A stretch of DNA of 35,304 nucleotides from an uncultured Alphaproteobacteria bacterium (GTDB lineage: Bacteria; Pseudomonadota; Alphaproteobacteria; Caulobacterales; Aquidulcibacteraceae): positions 14,706 through 50,009 of the forward strand of contig CADEDG010000006.1 of assembly GCA_902826035.1 (NCBI GenBank). The letters are read 5' to 3'. A program made the position numbers and the translations under genes. The notes under the pieces are model-generated. The model was not told where the DNA came from and did no database searches. It saw only the letters and a program-made list of their open reading frames with translations. Positions 7,449 through 14,782 of the stretch are shown here, piece after piece. Numbering within the stretch: position 1 is the first letter of the stretch; each line of letters opens with the position of its first letter.

Positions 7449-8105
7449 TCAGTTGAGCAGGCTCTGCATCCAATGAAGCAATCCGGCGAACACCGCTGCA
7501 CCGACGGTAAACGCGATGTAGGTCGATAGTGCGCATGCGGCGATCGTCGCCAACAAGAGTGCGCCGTCTCGCTGCAACAGCGCCAACGCAGTTAGCGCCA
7601 CTGTGATTCCTGGCGGCCAGTTTCCGAGTGGAATCGGCAAGATCAAGACAAACGCCATGAACAGGGTTTGCAGGCCGATATAGATCGTAAAAGGGAAGCG
7701 GGTCAGGAACTCCAGTCTTGGCTTGATCAGATATTCCACGCGCTTGAGTGCGGGGATGGCCACGCCAAAGGTTTTCAGCAGCGCTTGGCTATCCACGCGC
7801 CAGGCCCGCACCCGCGCAGGCGCCCAGAGTTTGTGCTGTCCGAGCAGCAATTGCACCGCTGGCGCGATCATCAGAAACCCGAAAATCGTGGAAATGCCAG
7901 GGACATTTGGGATGCACATCGGAAGCGCAAGCACAAGCAGCACCACACCATTGGCGCGCGAATCGAGGCGGTCCAGCAAATCGCCGACGGTCACCGATTC
8001 TCCTGGAAAAGCGTCCGCCAATTCGGTCAACAACTCCGAGGCGGGAGGGGCGTGACCGGGCGGTTCGGGAGGAGCGGAGGTGTCCATGCGGGCGGTGGTC
8101 TCCAT
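7449..8105 (-). CDS. ExoD-family membrane protein
   Basis: A 218-aa integral membrane protein of the ExoD family (COG3932), named for an exopolysaccharide-related gene of Sinorhizobium. The molecular role is unproven. Supporting features are a soluble N-terminal part with TVGDLLDRLDSRANGVVLLV, the family block LALPMCIPNVPGISTIFGF, QLLLGQHKLWAP, and at least four hydrophobic segments in the second half, ending with a hydrophobic C-terminus. Start is uncertain: ATG 8105 has no clear ribosome site, while an in-frame ATG at 8087 has GGAG about 11 bases upstream. It is divergent from the next lipoprotein gene. Confidence 0.8.
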   Translation of the reverse strand: METTARMDTSAPPEPPGHAPPASELLTELADAFPGESVTVGDLLDRLDSRANGVVLLVLALPMCIPNVPGISTIFGFLMIAPAVQLLLGQHKLWAPARVRAWRVDSQALLKTFGVAIPALKRVEYLIKPRLEFLTRFPFTIYIGLQTLFMAFVLILPIPLGNWPPGITVALTALALLQRDGALLLATIAACALSTYIAFTVGAAVFAGLLHWMQSLLN

Positions 8106-8192
8106 GCGGCGCCGCGCGCGGTTTGGCCAGCGCCAATCGCGGCGTGGCGGCGTTCAGACCTCGTCAACCGGATGGCCTTAGCCACGCCCATC

Positions 8193-8669
8193 ATGGCGCG
8201 TGCTTTACTGCCCTTGCTGTGCCTAAGTCTCGCGACTGCGGCTTGCGGCGGTCCTGCGCCGCCGCGGGAGCTGGCGGGCCTCTGGGGCGCCGGCGCTGCA
8301 TCTTGCGAAGCAGGCGTCGGTGTGCGTTTCGGCGCTAGCGCCATCGAAATGATCTACCGCGAGAAAGCCGAACCGTTGTTTGCACATCCGACCTACGCCG
8401 TTCTGAGCCGCGGCGATCGCTTTCGCGTGCGCATCACCTACGAACTACCCCACATTGCCGCCGGGGTGCGCGGACCAGGCGGGCGCGGGGTCATCGTTCT
8501 TGCGCAGAAGGGAGGCGGAGTCGTTCCGGAATCCCACAACCTGATTGACGGGCGGACCGGCGCGGCGCGCGCCCGCATCAGCGACGACCCGGCGGTGGCC
8601 TTGTTGTCGCTGGTCCCATGTGAGGCAAGTCCTTGGACCGAAGGTCTACGCGGCCGCCGCGAGGGCTAG
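8193..8669 (+). CDS. Small predicted lipoprotein
   Basis: A 158-aa protein whose first 20 residues form a lipoprotein signal (MARALLPLLCLSLATAACGG, lipobox TAAC, Cys18). The mature part starts with PRELAGLWGAGAASCEAGVG, a pattern often seen in small alphaproteobacterial lipoproteins that start with a LAGLW segment. It is otherwise beta-rich, with one further cysteine pair candidate (SC near residue 35 and PCE near the end). Function unknown. An in-frame ATG at 8172 is an alternative start. The frame continues upstream across the exoD start but that part is antisense and not protein-like. A strong hairpin directly follows the stop. Confidence 0.6.
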   Translation: MARALLPLLCLSLATAACGGPAPPRELAGLWGAGAASCEAGVGVRFGASAIEMIYREKAEPLFAHPTYAVLSRGDRFRVRITYELPHIAAGVRGPGGRGVIVLAQKGGGVVPESHNLIDGRTGAARARISDDPAVALLSLVPCEASPWTEGLRGRREG

Positions 8670-8696
8670 CCGCCGTTTTTGAAGCAAAAGCGGCGG
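8670..8696. terminator. Bidirectional hairpin between convergent genes
   Basis: CCGCCG at 8670-8675 pairs with CGGCGG at 8691-8696. The stem continues through TTTTG/CAAAA to a 3-nt loop. It begins right after the stop of the plus-strand lipoprotein and lies 15 bases beyond the stop of the minus-strand gene. The T and A runs sit inside the stem, so it is not a textbook terminator in either direction. Confidence 0.5.
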
Positions 8697-8711
8697 TTAG
8701 CAGTTTCGACC

Positions 8712-9044
8712 TTACTCGCCGTGTGCTTGCTGGGCGGAGACTTCACCATTGCAGCGCGCGATTTCATCAGTGGTCAGCGCGCGGCTCTCCGAGCCGTAGG
8801 CGGTCACCCGCACGCCGCTTTCACGCACAAACTGGCGACAGGCGCGAACTGAAACTCCGTGACTCGGGCGAGCGCGGCAGGTGTCGCCGGCGCAATTCCA
8901 GAGCGTGTTCTGGGCGATTACGCGGTTGCCGGCGGCCACAGGGGCTTCAATCCTGGCGGTAAAGACCGGGTCACGCGCGAAAGCTGGTCCGACCAGAACA
9001 ACGCTGACAATGGTCGAGATTGCAAGAGAACGGGCTGAAAACAT
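8712..9044 (-). CDS. CC_3452-type small exported protein
   Basis: A 110-aa protein with a cleavable signal peptide (cleavage likely after VGPAFA, about residue 23). The mature domain carries NRVIAQNTLWNCAGDTCRA, then RACRQFVRESGVRVTAYG, and a final DEIARCNG. This matches a small exported family named after Caulobacter CC_3452 that I recall from Caulobacterales and sphingomonads. Four cysteines in the mature part suggest disulfides in the periplasm. Function unknown. AAGGAG lies 9 bases before the ATG, a strong ribosome site. Confidence 0.7.
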   Translation of the reverse strand: MFSARSLAISTIVSVVLVGPAFARDPVFTARIEAPVAAGNRVIAQNTLWNCAGDTCRARPSHGVSVRACRQFVRESGVRVTAYGSESRALTTDEIARCNGEVSAQQAHGE

Positions 9045-9305
9045 TGAAATTAGTCTCCTTTTTGCGCGTCTGGGGAGGAGCGCTCAAGACGATATCCAAT
9101 ACATTCTGAGTAATGACAAGAGAAAAATGAAGATATCAAATATTATTCACGTTGTGCGAGTTGCGTTTGGAATGCGCGTGGGTCCTGAATTGCGCTGTTG
9201 CAGCGCGCTCCCGTGTTAAGAATGTACTGGAAGCATCGGGGCGATTGCGCATTAGATGGCGCTGCGGAGCCGATCGGGACACGCTCCAGCGCCGGGAGGG
9301 GACCA

Positions 9306-10427
9306 ATGACGTTCTACAAATTCACCGTCGGATTTGTGCTTACCGTGGCGATGATCGCCGTGCTGGGGTTCGGCGCCCTGGTGTTCAGCGCACGGGATTT
9401 TCAATACGGGGTGGCCGAAATCTCCTCGAGCACAAGGGGCGTTATCGATTTCTCCCAGCTCGCGAAGGCGGAGGAGCAAGTCGCGGCCATCCTGGAAGAG
9501 ACCAAAGGCCCACGTGGCGAGCACGCGCAAATTCAAGAACAATTGTCAGCGCTCGACGGCGAGGCGCAGCAGGCCGCAGCCAACGCCAATACGGCGCGCG
9601 CAGCCATGGTCGGCGCTATCGCGGCGATCGAGCAGCGCGCGCGCGTGCAGAGCGCAGTGAGCGCGGCCGCCGATCTCAGCACCCAAGGCCTCAGCCAGCG
9701 CGTTAACGCGCTAGCTTCGCGCTCTGGCTTGGCGCCGGATGATCAGCAGAGCCTGGCAAATCTGCGCACGCAAGCGGAACAGCTGAGCGCGAGCGATGAA
9801 CGCGCCGCCGAGGCTAACGAGGCGCGCGCCGCCCTGGTTACCCGTCGCGATCTGGTGGGCGGACAAGTCGAGGAATCGAACCGTCGCATCCAAGTGCTGC
9901 AGCGCACAGTGCTGGCCGAGACCAACCAGTACGAGCGCATCCGTAGCGAAGCCAACGCGCTTCGCAATCTGAGTCCGCTGGGGCTGAGCGCTTATCTGGC
10001 CCAAGGTCACCCCGCACTGCTCTCCACCATGCTGGTGCTGTTGATGGGCTCGTTGGGTTCTTTGCTTTACCTGTTTCCGGCCTATCTCAATCGACCTCAG
10101 CCCGTGACCATGGCCGAGATCGCGGTGCGCCTGATCTTCGGCATGTGCGCCGCGCTTGCGGTTTATGTGCTGGCGAATGCGGCTGTGTCGAGCTTCTCGT
10201 TCGGCTCGGGGCCGGCCGACTCGAGCACGTCCTCCAATCTCAATCCGTTTACGGTGTCGCTGTTCGGCATCGTGGCGGGCGTGATGTCGGAGGACATCGC
10301 CAAATGGATCCAGGACCGCGGCCGAGGCATCTTCACCCAGGAGCCCGGCGGAGTGTCCAACGGCGCCGATCTGCAGGCGGCCTCCAGCAGCATGATCAAC
10401 CCCCACGGCGGACCAGGCGCGCCCTGA
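9306..10427 (+). CDS. Coiled-coil membrane protein of unknown function
   Basis: A 373-aa protein I do not recognise. Layout: one N-terminal membrane segment (about residues 6-28); a long Ala/Glu/Gln-rich region with heptad-like spacing, probably a periplasmic coiled coil (about 55-220); then hydrophobic segments at about 238-260, 272-297 and 315-332; and a short Gly/Pro/Ser-rich tail. The long-helix-plus-membrane design suggests a structural or sensory envelope role, but that is inference. ATG 9306 is well supported by GGGAGGGG 5 bases upstream; the open frame to 9198 has no other support. An AT-rich stretch at about 9095-9160 upstream may hold its promoter. Confidence 0.7.
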   Translation: MTFYKFTVGFVLTVAMIAVLGFGALVFSARDFQYGVAEISSSTRGVIDFSQLAKAEEQVAAILEETKGPRGEHAQIQEQLSALDGEAQQAAANANTARAAMVGAIAAIEQRARVQSAVSAAADLSTQGLSQRVNALASRSGLAPDDQQSLANLRTQAEQLSASDERAAEANEARAALVTRRDLVGGQVEESNRRIQVLQRTVLAETNQYERIRSEANALRNLSPLGLSAYLAQGHPALLSTMLVLLMGSLGSLLYLFPAYLNRPQPVTMAEIAVRLIFGMCAALAVYVLANAAVSSFSFGSGPADSSTSSNLNPFTVSLFGIVAGVMSEDIAKWIQDRGRGIFTQEPGGVSNGADLQAASSSMINPHGGPGAP

Positions 10428-10456
10428 AGGTCATCGCCCAGCGCTGGCGCGCGAGG

Positions 10457-10483
10457 GAATGAGCGTTTAACAAACGCTCATTC
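10457..10483. promoter_or_regulatory. 27-bp perfect palindrome upstream of the thiolase, likely operator
   Basis: GAATGAGCGTTT (10457-10468) and AAACGCTCATTC (10472-10483) are perfect inverted repeats around AAC. The site ends 32 bases before the thiolase ATG and begins 29 bases after the previous stop. Long, near-perfect AT/GC-mixed palindromes of this kind are typical of TetR-family operators, which often control fatty-acid degradation genes. There is no T-tract, so a terminator is less likely. No regulator gene is in the window. Confidence 0.55.
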
Positions 10484-10515
10484 ACGCCGATCAACTAGCT
10501 GTTGCAGGAGTTCCC

Positions 10516-11706
10516 ATGCGCCGCGCCGTCGTTGTTTCCTACGCCCGCACGGGCCTCGCCAAATCGGGCCGCGGCGGCTTCAACGACACTCACGGCGCGG
10601 CGATGGCCGGCCATTGCATCCAACACGCCGTGGCGCGCGCCAAGCTCGAGTCGGACGCGGTCGAGGACGTGATCCTCGGTTGTGGTTCGCCCGAGGGGGC
10701 GACCGGCCACAACGTGGCGCGGCTCGCTTCGGTCTGGGCTGGGCTCGATTTCAAAGTGTCGGCCGCGACCATCAATCGCTTCTGTTCGTCGGGCCTGCAA
10801 TCGACGGCGCAGGTAGCGCACTACATCATGCAGGAAGGCGCCAAGGTTGGCGTCTCTGGCGGTGTGGAATCGATTTCGCTGACGCGGCTCTCCTCGGCGA
10901 TGAACAAGGATCACATGTTCGAGGAAAAGCTCATGAAAGAGCATCCCTACATGTGGATGGCGATGATCGAGACCGCCGATATCGTCGCCCAGCGCTACAA
11001 TGTCGCGCGCGAGTATCAGGATGAATACGCGCTGCGCTCGCAACAGCGCATCGCCGCGGCGCAGGCGAGCGGGCTGTTCAAGGACGAAATCGTCCCGATG
11101 AAGACCAAGATGAAAATGGTCGATAAGGCGACGAAGGCCGAGAGCATCGTTGACGCGGTGGTTGACCGCGACGACTGCAATCGTCCCGACACGACACTCG
11201 AAGGCTTGGCGAAATTGGAGCCGGTGCGGGGCGCAGGAAATTTTGTCACCGCCGGCAATGCGAGCCAATTGTCGGATGGCGCCGCGGCATTGGTGTTGAT
11301 GGATGAGAAGGAAGCAGAACGCCGCGGGCTTGAGCCAATGGGGCTGTTCAAGGGTTTTGCCGTCGCCGGGTGTCATCCTGACGAAATGGGCATAGGCCCG
11401 GTGTTCGCGGTGCCGCGATTGCTGGAGCGGCAGGGGCTCAAGGTCGATGACATCGATCTCTGGGAATTGAACGAGGCGTTCGCGTCGCAATGTCTCTATT
11501 CGCGCGATCGCCTGGGCATTGATCCCGAAAAGTACAACGTCAATGGCGGCTCGATCGCGATCGGGCATCCGTTCGGCATGACCGGCGCGCGCCTGGTTGG
11601 TCACGTGTTGATGGAAGGGCGCCGCCGCAAGTCCAAGAACGCAGTGGTGACAATGTGCATTGGCGGGGGCATGGGCGCCGCCGGTTTGTTTGAGGTTTTC
11701 CACTGA
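10516..11706 (+). CDS. Acetyl-CoA acyltransferase (thiolase)
   Basis: Thiolase-family enzyme that cleaves 3-ketoacyl-CoA with CoA (beta-oxidation), or condenses acetyl-CoA units in reverse. The 396-aa length is normal. The nucleophilic Cys90 lies in [10 protein letters not shown]. The NEAF loop, His351 in [16 protein letters not shown] and the second active-site Cys381 in [11 protein letters not shown] are all present. The closeness to a palindromic operator-like site and to a crotonase 1.7 kb away suggests fatty-acid catabolism, though a 3-hydroxyacyl-CoA dehydrogenase is not present here. The last codon and TGA overlap the likely CTG start of the acetyltransferase, so the two may be coupled. 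FadA-like and AtoB-like specificity cannot be separated by eye. Confidence 0.93.
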   Translation: MRRAVVVSYARTGLAKSGRGGFNDTHGAAMAGHCIQHAVARAKLESDAVEDVILGCGSPEGATGHNVARLASVWAGLDFKVSAATINRFCSSGLQSTAQVAHYIMQEGAKVGVSGGVESISLTRLSSAMNKDHMFEEKLMKEHPYMWMAMIETADIVAQRYNVAREYQDEYALRSQQRIAAAQASGLFKDEIVPMKTKMKMVDKATKAESIVDAVVDRDDCNRPDTTLEGLAKLEPVRGAGNFVTAGNASQLSDGAAALVLMDEKEAERRGLEPMGLFKGFAVAGCHPDEMGIGPVFAVPRLLERQGLKVDDIDLWELNEAFASQCLYSRDRLGIDPEKYNVNGGSIAIGHPFGMTGARLVGHVLMEGRRRKSKNAVVTMCIGGGMGAAGLFEVFH

Positions 11707-12254
11707 AAGCGTGCGCGATTGAGGCTGGGCGCCTGCGGCTGATCCCAGCGACGCCGGAGATGCTGCGCGCGGAACTCGCCGACGATATGAAGCAGTTTGC
11801 ATCGCTTCTCGGCGTTGCGCACCCGCGCGATTGGCCGCCTGAGCTGTACGATGCCGACGCCATGCGCTTCGCACTAAACCAAATGGAGCGCGATGGCCCG
11901 CACAGTGCTTGGGGTTTTCATTATTTCGCGCTCAAGCGCGTTTTAGGGAGGCCTGTCTTGATCGGCGCCGGCGGATACAAGGGCGCTCCGCGCGATGGCG
12001 CCGTGGAGCTTGGCTATTCGGTTCTGACCGCGCATCGCCGAAGGGGCTTTGCCAGCGAAGCTGTGCGCGCAATGGTTAAGCGCGCTTTCGCCGATCCCAC
12101 GGTGTCACGCGTGATCGCGCATACGCTGACTGAGTTGGTTGCTTCACAAGGCGTGTTGACTAAATGCGGCTTCGCGTTGCAGGGCGACACGCTGGAGCCT
12201 GGTGCGATTATGTACGCGCTGGAGCGTCCGGGCGCAGGGCGTTCATTGAGCTAA
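11703..12254 (+). CDS. GNAT-family N-acetyltransferase, probable CTG start
   Basis: N-acetyltransferase of the GNAT fold, RimJ/RimL-like, transferring acetyl from acetyl-CoA to an unknown amine. The CoA-binding motif A is [20 protein letters not shown], with the RxxGxA loop at HRRRGFA; the later pattern [13 protein letters not shown] is the usual end of the domain. The first ATG in frame (11760) would cut off the normal opening strand [14 protein letters not shown]. That strand is encoded just upstream in the same frame, after a stop at 11691-11693, with no ATG, GTG or TTG available. CTG at 11703 has GAGG 7 bases upstream and overlaps the thiolase stop as CTGA, so I take it as the start (183 aa). 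The 3' end overlaps the convergent small gene by 12 bases. Confidence 0.75.
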   Translation: MKACAIEAGRLRLIPATPEMLRAELADDMKQFASLLGVAHPRDWPPELYDADAMRFALNQMERDGPHSAWGFHYFALKRVLGRPVLIGAGGYKGAPRDGAVELGYSVLTAHRRRGFASEAVRAMVKRAFADPTVSRVIAHTLTELVASQGVLTKCGFALQGDTLEPGAIMYALERPGAGRSLS

Positions 12255-12476
12255 CCTGTGGACGCTCGAAGCGCTGGCGATACGATAGCCTTGTGCGTCG
12301 AGCAGGTCCGCGTGCTGAAACAGCAGCGTCTTGGTCCTGCGGGCAACGCGCGTTTCGATGCTGCCTGGCTCCGCCGGGGTAAGGATTATAAGCTCCATCG
12401 ATACGAGCGTCGTGTCGCTCCCGGCATCGGCTTCAAGCCTGTCCGTAAGCAGCGCGGCGAGTTCGGCGTTGGTCAT
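12243..12476 (-). CDS. Small hypothetical protein coupled to ppa
   Basis: A 77-aa protein starting at ATG 12476, which overlaps the ppa TGA as ATGA, so it is very likely translated together with pyrophosphatase. The second half (GSIETRVARRTKTLLFQHAD, then [15 protein letters not shown]) resembles the last strands of hotdog thioesterase-like domains, where acyl-chain enzymes have a V-x-R-x-T-R-x-L-x-F pattern. It is too short for a full hotdog fold, so this may be a fragment or a coincidence. No signal or membrane segment. Function unknown. Confidence 0.6.
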   Translation of the reverse strand: MTNAELAALLTDRLEADAGSDTTLVSMELIILTPAEPGSIETRVARRTKTLLFQHADLLDAQGYRIASASSVHRLAQ

Positions 12477-13003
12477 GCTTTTTGCTTGCGCTCGATGGCC
12501 AGCAGGATGCGTTCGTACGCGAACTCGAGCGTCGACCAGGTGCCGACCACCGCGCCCTTGCCGGGCTCGAGATCCTTATAGTGGGAAAAGAAGTGGCTAA
12601 TCTGCGCCACCAGTAGAGGCGGCAGATCCTCGTGCGTCTTCACGTCCTTGTAGAACGGATTGAGCGCGTCGATCGGCACAGCGAGTATTTTTTCGTCCAC
12701 GCCTTTCTCGTCGTCCATCAGCATTACGCCGATTGGCCGTGATTTGATGAAGCAACCGGGAACCACCGGCATTGGCGTCACCACCAGTATATCGAGCGGA
12801 TCGCCATCCTCGCCCAGCGTGTTGGGGATGAAGCCGTAATTGGAAGGGTAGATCATCGACGTGTGCAGGAAGCGATCGACGAACAGCGTGCTCGACCTCT
12901 GGTCCAACTCATACTTCACCGGCAATCCGCCTTGCGGGATTTCGATGAAGGCGTTGACCTCGTGGGGAGGATTGCGGCCGGGAGGGATGTCGGAGATGGG
13001 CAT
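12473..13003 (-). CDS. ppa: Inorganic pyrophosphatase
   Basis: Soluble family I inorganic pyrophosphatase, which hydrolyses pyrophosphate to phosphate and pulls biosynthetic reactions forward. The 176-aa length is typical. The signature GEDGDPLDILV at about residues 64-74 contains the three metal-binding Asp residues (D66, D68, D71), and the surrounding blocks VKYELD, YPSNYGFIPNTL, VDEKILAVP and FFSHYKDLEPGK are all family-typical. No good ribosome site is seen before ATG 13003, and only about 15 bases separate that start from the edge of the four-helix-bundle repeat unit. Its promoter may therefore lie inside or beyond that unit. It is followed by a coupled 77-aa gene. Confidence 0.95.
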   Translation of the reverse strand: MPISDIPPGRNPPHEVNAFIEIPQGGLPVKYELDQRSSTLFVDRFLHTSMIYPSNYGFIPNTLGEDGDPLDILVVTPMPVVPGCFIKSRPIGVMLMDDEKGVDEKILAVPIDALNPFYKDVKTHEDLPPLLVAQISHFFSHYKDLEPGKGAVVGTWSTLEFAYERILLAIERKQKA

Positions 13004-13017
13004 GTTTGGCTCGGGGT

Positions 13018-13428
13018 TCGGTTTTCGGGGTTCGGGCTTTACGGAGTCTCTTTGAGGCGAGTGCGCAAGCGAGTTAGCATCTTTGCCACTCGCTCCGTCT
13101 TCTCAAGGATGGATCTGTCGCGTCGCCGGCCAACAGATCCGTGTCCCGTGCAATCAGGACCAGCGTTTCAAATTCTGATGCTGAGCCCTTAGCGATGCTG
13201 ATGAAGTGCGCGTAATCCTTGCGTGTGGCGCGGGCGTGGCCCTCAGCGATGTTTGCGGCGATCGAAACTGCGGCGCGGAGCATCTGGCCGGTGAGTCGAA
13301 ATTCCTCCTGCTTGGGCATGAGCCGTGCGAGAAAATAGACCTCCCGCGCAAGGTCCATGGAAACCTTCCAGACATCCAGCTCACGATGACTCTGCATGGC
13401 CTCCCGATCCCCGATCCCCGAAAACCGA
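13018..13428. mobile_element. Candidate 411-bp unit: four-helix-bundle gene between terminal inverted repeats
   Basis: TCGGTTTTCGGGGTTCGGG at 13018-13036 and TCGGTTTTCGGGGATCGGG read on the minus strand at 13428-13410 match at 18 of 19 positions and point inward. The only gene between them is the four-helix-bundle gene, whose repaired reading frame fills 13039-13397. The right repeat ends one base before the crotonase stop codon (13430) and the left lies 15 bases from the ppa start. The arms continue into short G-rich direct repeats (GGGGATC twice; GGGGTTC twice). No target-site duplication and no transposase are visible. Mobility is inference. Confidence 0.5.
13039..13397 (-). pseudogene. 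Four-helix-bundle (S23/IVP-like) protein gene with frameshift
   Basis: The first 96 residues match the four-helix-bundle family first known from 23S rRNA intervening sequences and related to the Avd protein of diversity-generating retroelements: LDVWKVSMDLAREVY, then RRAAVSIAANIAEG-like text (RAAVSIAANIAEGHAR) and FISIAKGSASEFETLV. The open frame then ends early in an atypical tail (LRRRSEWQRC, stop at 13074). In the next frame the same DNA reads ILEKTERVAKMLTRLR and runs to a stop at 13039, which is the normal family ending. One base missing near 13111 explains this; the repaired product would be 119 aa, a normal length. It may be a true pseudogene, or the base call may be wrong. A GGGAGG ribosome site lies just before ATG 13397. 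Confidence 0.8.
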
Positions 13429-13429
13429 C

Positions 13430-14263
13430 CTACATCTTCTTCCGCAACACCGCCAAATCCGGAAACACCGCAGGCCGCTTCTGCGCCTTCGCCTGAAACG
13501 CCTCCAAAATGTGTTCGGGGGAGAACATGCCGGCTTGCCAGGTGGCGATATGGTCCAGCGAGTCAGCCGTGTTGTGATCGCGCGCGTATTTGATCATCTG
13601 CTTGGAGCCAGCCACCGCCAGCGGCGATTTCTCCGCGATCTCGGCGGCGAGCGCCATCACGTGTTCCATCATCGCTTCTTGCGTCGCGAACACTTCGTTG
13701 ACCAGGCCGATCTCCTTGGCTTTCGCTGCCGGCAGGCGGCGGCCTGAATAGGCTAGCTCCCGCACCCAGCCGTCGGGGATAAGCTTGCACAGGCGCGGGA
13801 AGGTACCGACGTCGGCGGTCATGCCGATATTGATCTCGGCGATCTGGAAGAAGGCGTCGGCGGTCGCAAAGCGAATGTCGCAAGCGCTGGTCATGTCGAC
13901 GCCGGCGCCGACGCACCCGCCCTGGATCGCGGCGATCACCGGCATGCGCGCGCGCTCGAGGCAGGAGAAACTCTCCTGCAGATGCAGCACGAATTGGCGG
14001 AAGGCTTCCGCGCGTGCGTACCGGTCGATCTCCGCGCCCAAGATACCCTCGCCGTCGGAAAACACCGAAACATCCATGCCGGAGGTGAAGTGTTTGCCGG
14101 TGGAGGAAACCACGATCACCCGCGCCTTGGAATTGTCGTTGATGTCGTTCACGAGCGCCGGGAGTTCATTCCAGAACGAGCGGTTCATCGCATTGAACGC
14201 CTCGGGGCGGTCCATGACGATGTGGGCGATGGCGTCGGAGATGGTGAGGGAGAAGCAGGTCAT
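13430..14263 (-). CDS. Crotonase-family protein, dienoyl-CoA isomerase-like
   Basis: Enoyl-CoA hydratase/isomerase superfamily, 277 aa. The closest type I recognise is delta3,5-delta2,4-dienoyl-CoA isomerase (ECH1), which handles dienoyl intermediates of unsaturated fatty-acid oxidation. The block CDIRFATADAFFQIAEINIG then MTADVGTFPRL carries Glu143 and Asp151 at the 8-residue spacing of the two ECH1 catalytic acids. Oxyanion-hole segments are SSTGKHFTSGMD and IQGGCVGAGVD. The later YSGRRLPAAKAKEIGLVNEV is family-typical. ATG 14263 begins the crotonase homology (MTCFSLT); the open frame to 14380 adds an unlikely extension. Its stop codon abuts the inverted repeat of the four-helix-bundle unit. 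A general enoyl-CoA hydratase role is the alternative. Confidence 0.88.
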   Translation of the reverse strand: MTCFSLTISDAIAHIVMDRPEAFNAMNRSFWNELPALVNDINDNSKARVIVVSSTGKHFTSGMDVSVFSDGEGILGAEIDRYARAEAFRQFVLHLQESFSCLERARMPVIAAIQGGCVGAGVDMTSACDIRFATADAFFQIAEINIGMTADVGTFPRLCKLIPDGWVRELAYSGRRLPAAKAKEIGLVNEVFATQEAMMEHVMALAAEIAEKSPLAVAGSKQMIKYARDHNTADSLDHIATWQAGMFSPEHILEAFQAKAQKRPAVFPDLAVLRKKM

Positions 14264-14385
14264 GGGGCGAGCGAATGGCGAATGGTGGATGAGAGTCAAG
14301 TTGCGCGAGGTGGAATCGTTGACGGGATGGGCGCTGTGCTTACACTCCGCGTGATAAATTGCTGAGACACCCCTCACCACTCATT

Positions 14386-14484
14386 CCCGGATGAATGCGC
14401 AGCATTCAGTCCGGGACCCATACCCACAAACGCTTGAGTTTATGGGCCCCGGACTTCGCGTGCCGCGAATCCGGGGATGGGTGG
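14386..14484 (+). repeat. Double-hairpin dispersed repeat, copy A
   Basis: About 99 nt with two stem-loops. First: CCCGGA (14386-14391) with TCCGGG (14410-14415), with an inner GAATGC/GCATTC stem. Second: CCCCGGA (14447-14453) with TCCGGGG (14470-14476), with inner stem TTCGCG/CGCGAA. CCCATA (14417-14422) can also pair with TATGGG (14441-14446). Copy B at 17374-17473 shares the layout, and its inner second stem is changed on both sides, so the pairing is preserved. Confidence 0.8.
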
Positions 14485-14782
14485 ATATGCATCTCTTTTC
14501 AGCGTTTCTTGGTACCAGGCCGCCGGGAGTCGGGATGCGGCTGTCAATCTAGGCAGGCGACGCCTTTTCTGCTTTTGGCCCTAAGCGGACGTTGACGGCA
14601 CACGCGGCGAATAACCGGTCAATCCCGTGAGCCGACTCTAGCTCACCCGAGCCTGTTATCGGACATTGGCCTCGCCTTGACCGAGCAGTGAATACGATAG
14701 CACCTGCGCCACGAACCGGATCATCGCGCTGCGGGTCGAATGCGACGCCCAGATGGAGGAGATGGCAGGTTGGGCCTAGTGG
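14485..14782. other. Gene-free stretch next to the HEPN gene
   Basis: No open frame with coding character, RNA gene or strong hairpin was recognised here. It separates repeat copy A from the 3' end of the HEPN gene. Together with 14264-14385 it makes a gap of about 500 bases. It may be decayed sequence from insertion of the neighbouring island; I could not match any fragment to a family. Confidence 0.4.

Noticed and set aside
10457..10483. Palindrome as a transcription terminator
   Set aside because: No T-tract, only moderate G+C, and position immediately before a gene start favour an operator.
10495..11874. 459-aa minus-strand open frame
   Set aside because: Antisense to the thiolase, which has all catalytic residues; product is His/Arg-rich and unlike any family.
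13402..13428. Possible CRISPR-like short repeats (GGGGATC units)
   Set aside because: Only two or three heptads with no spacers; they are part of the terminal inverted repeat.
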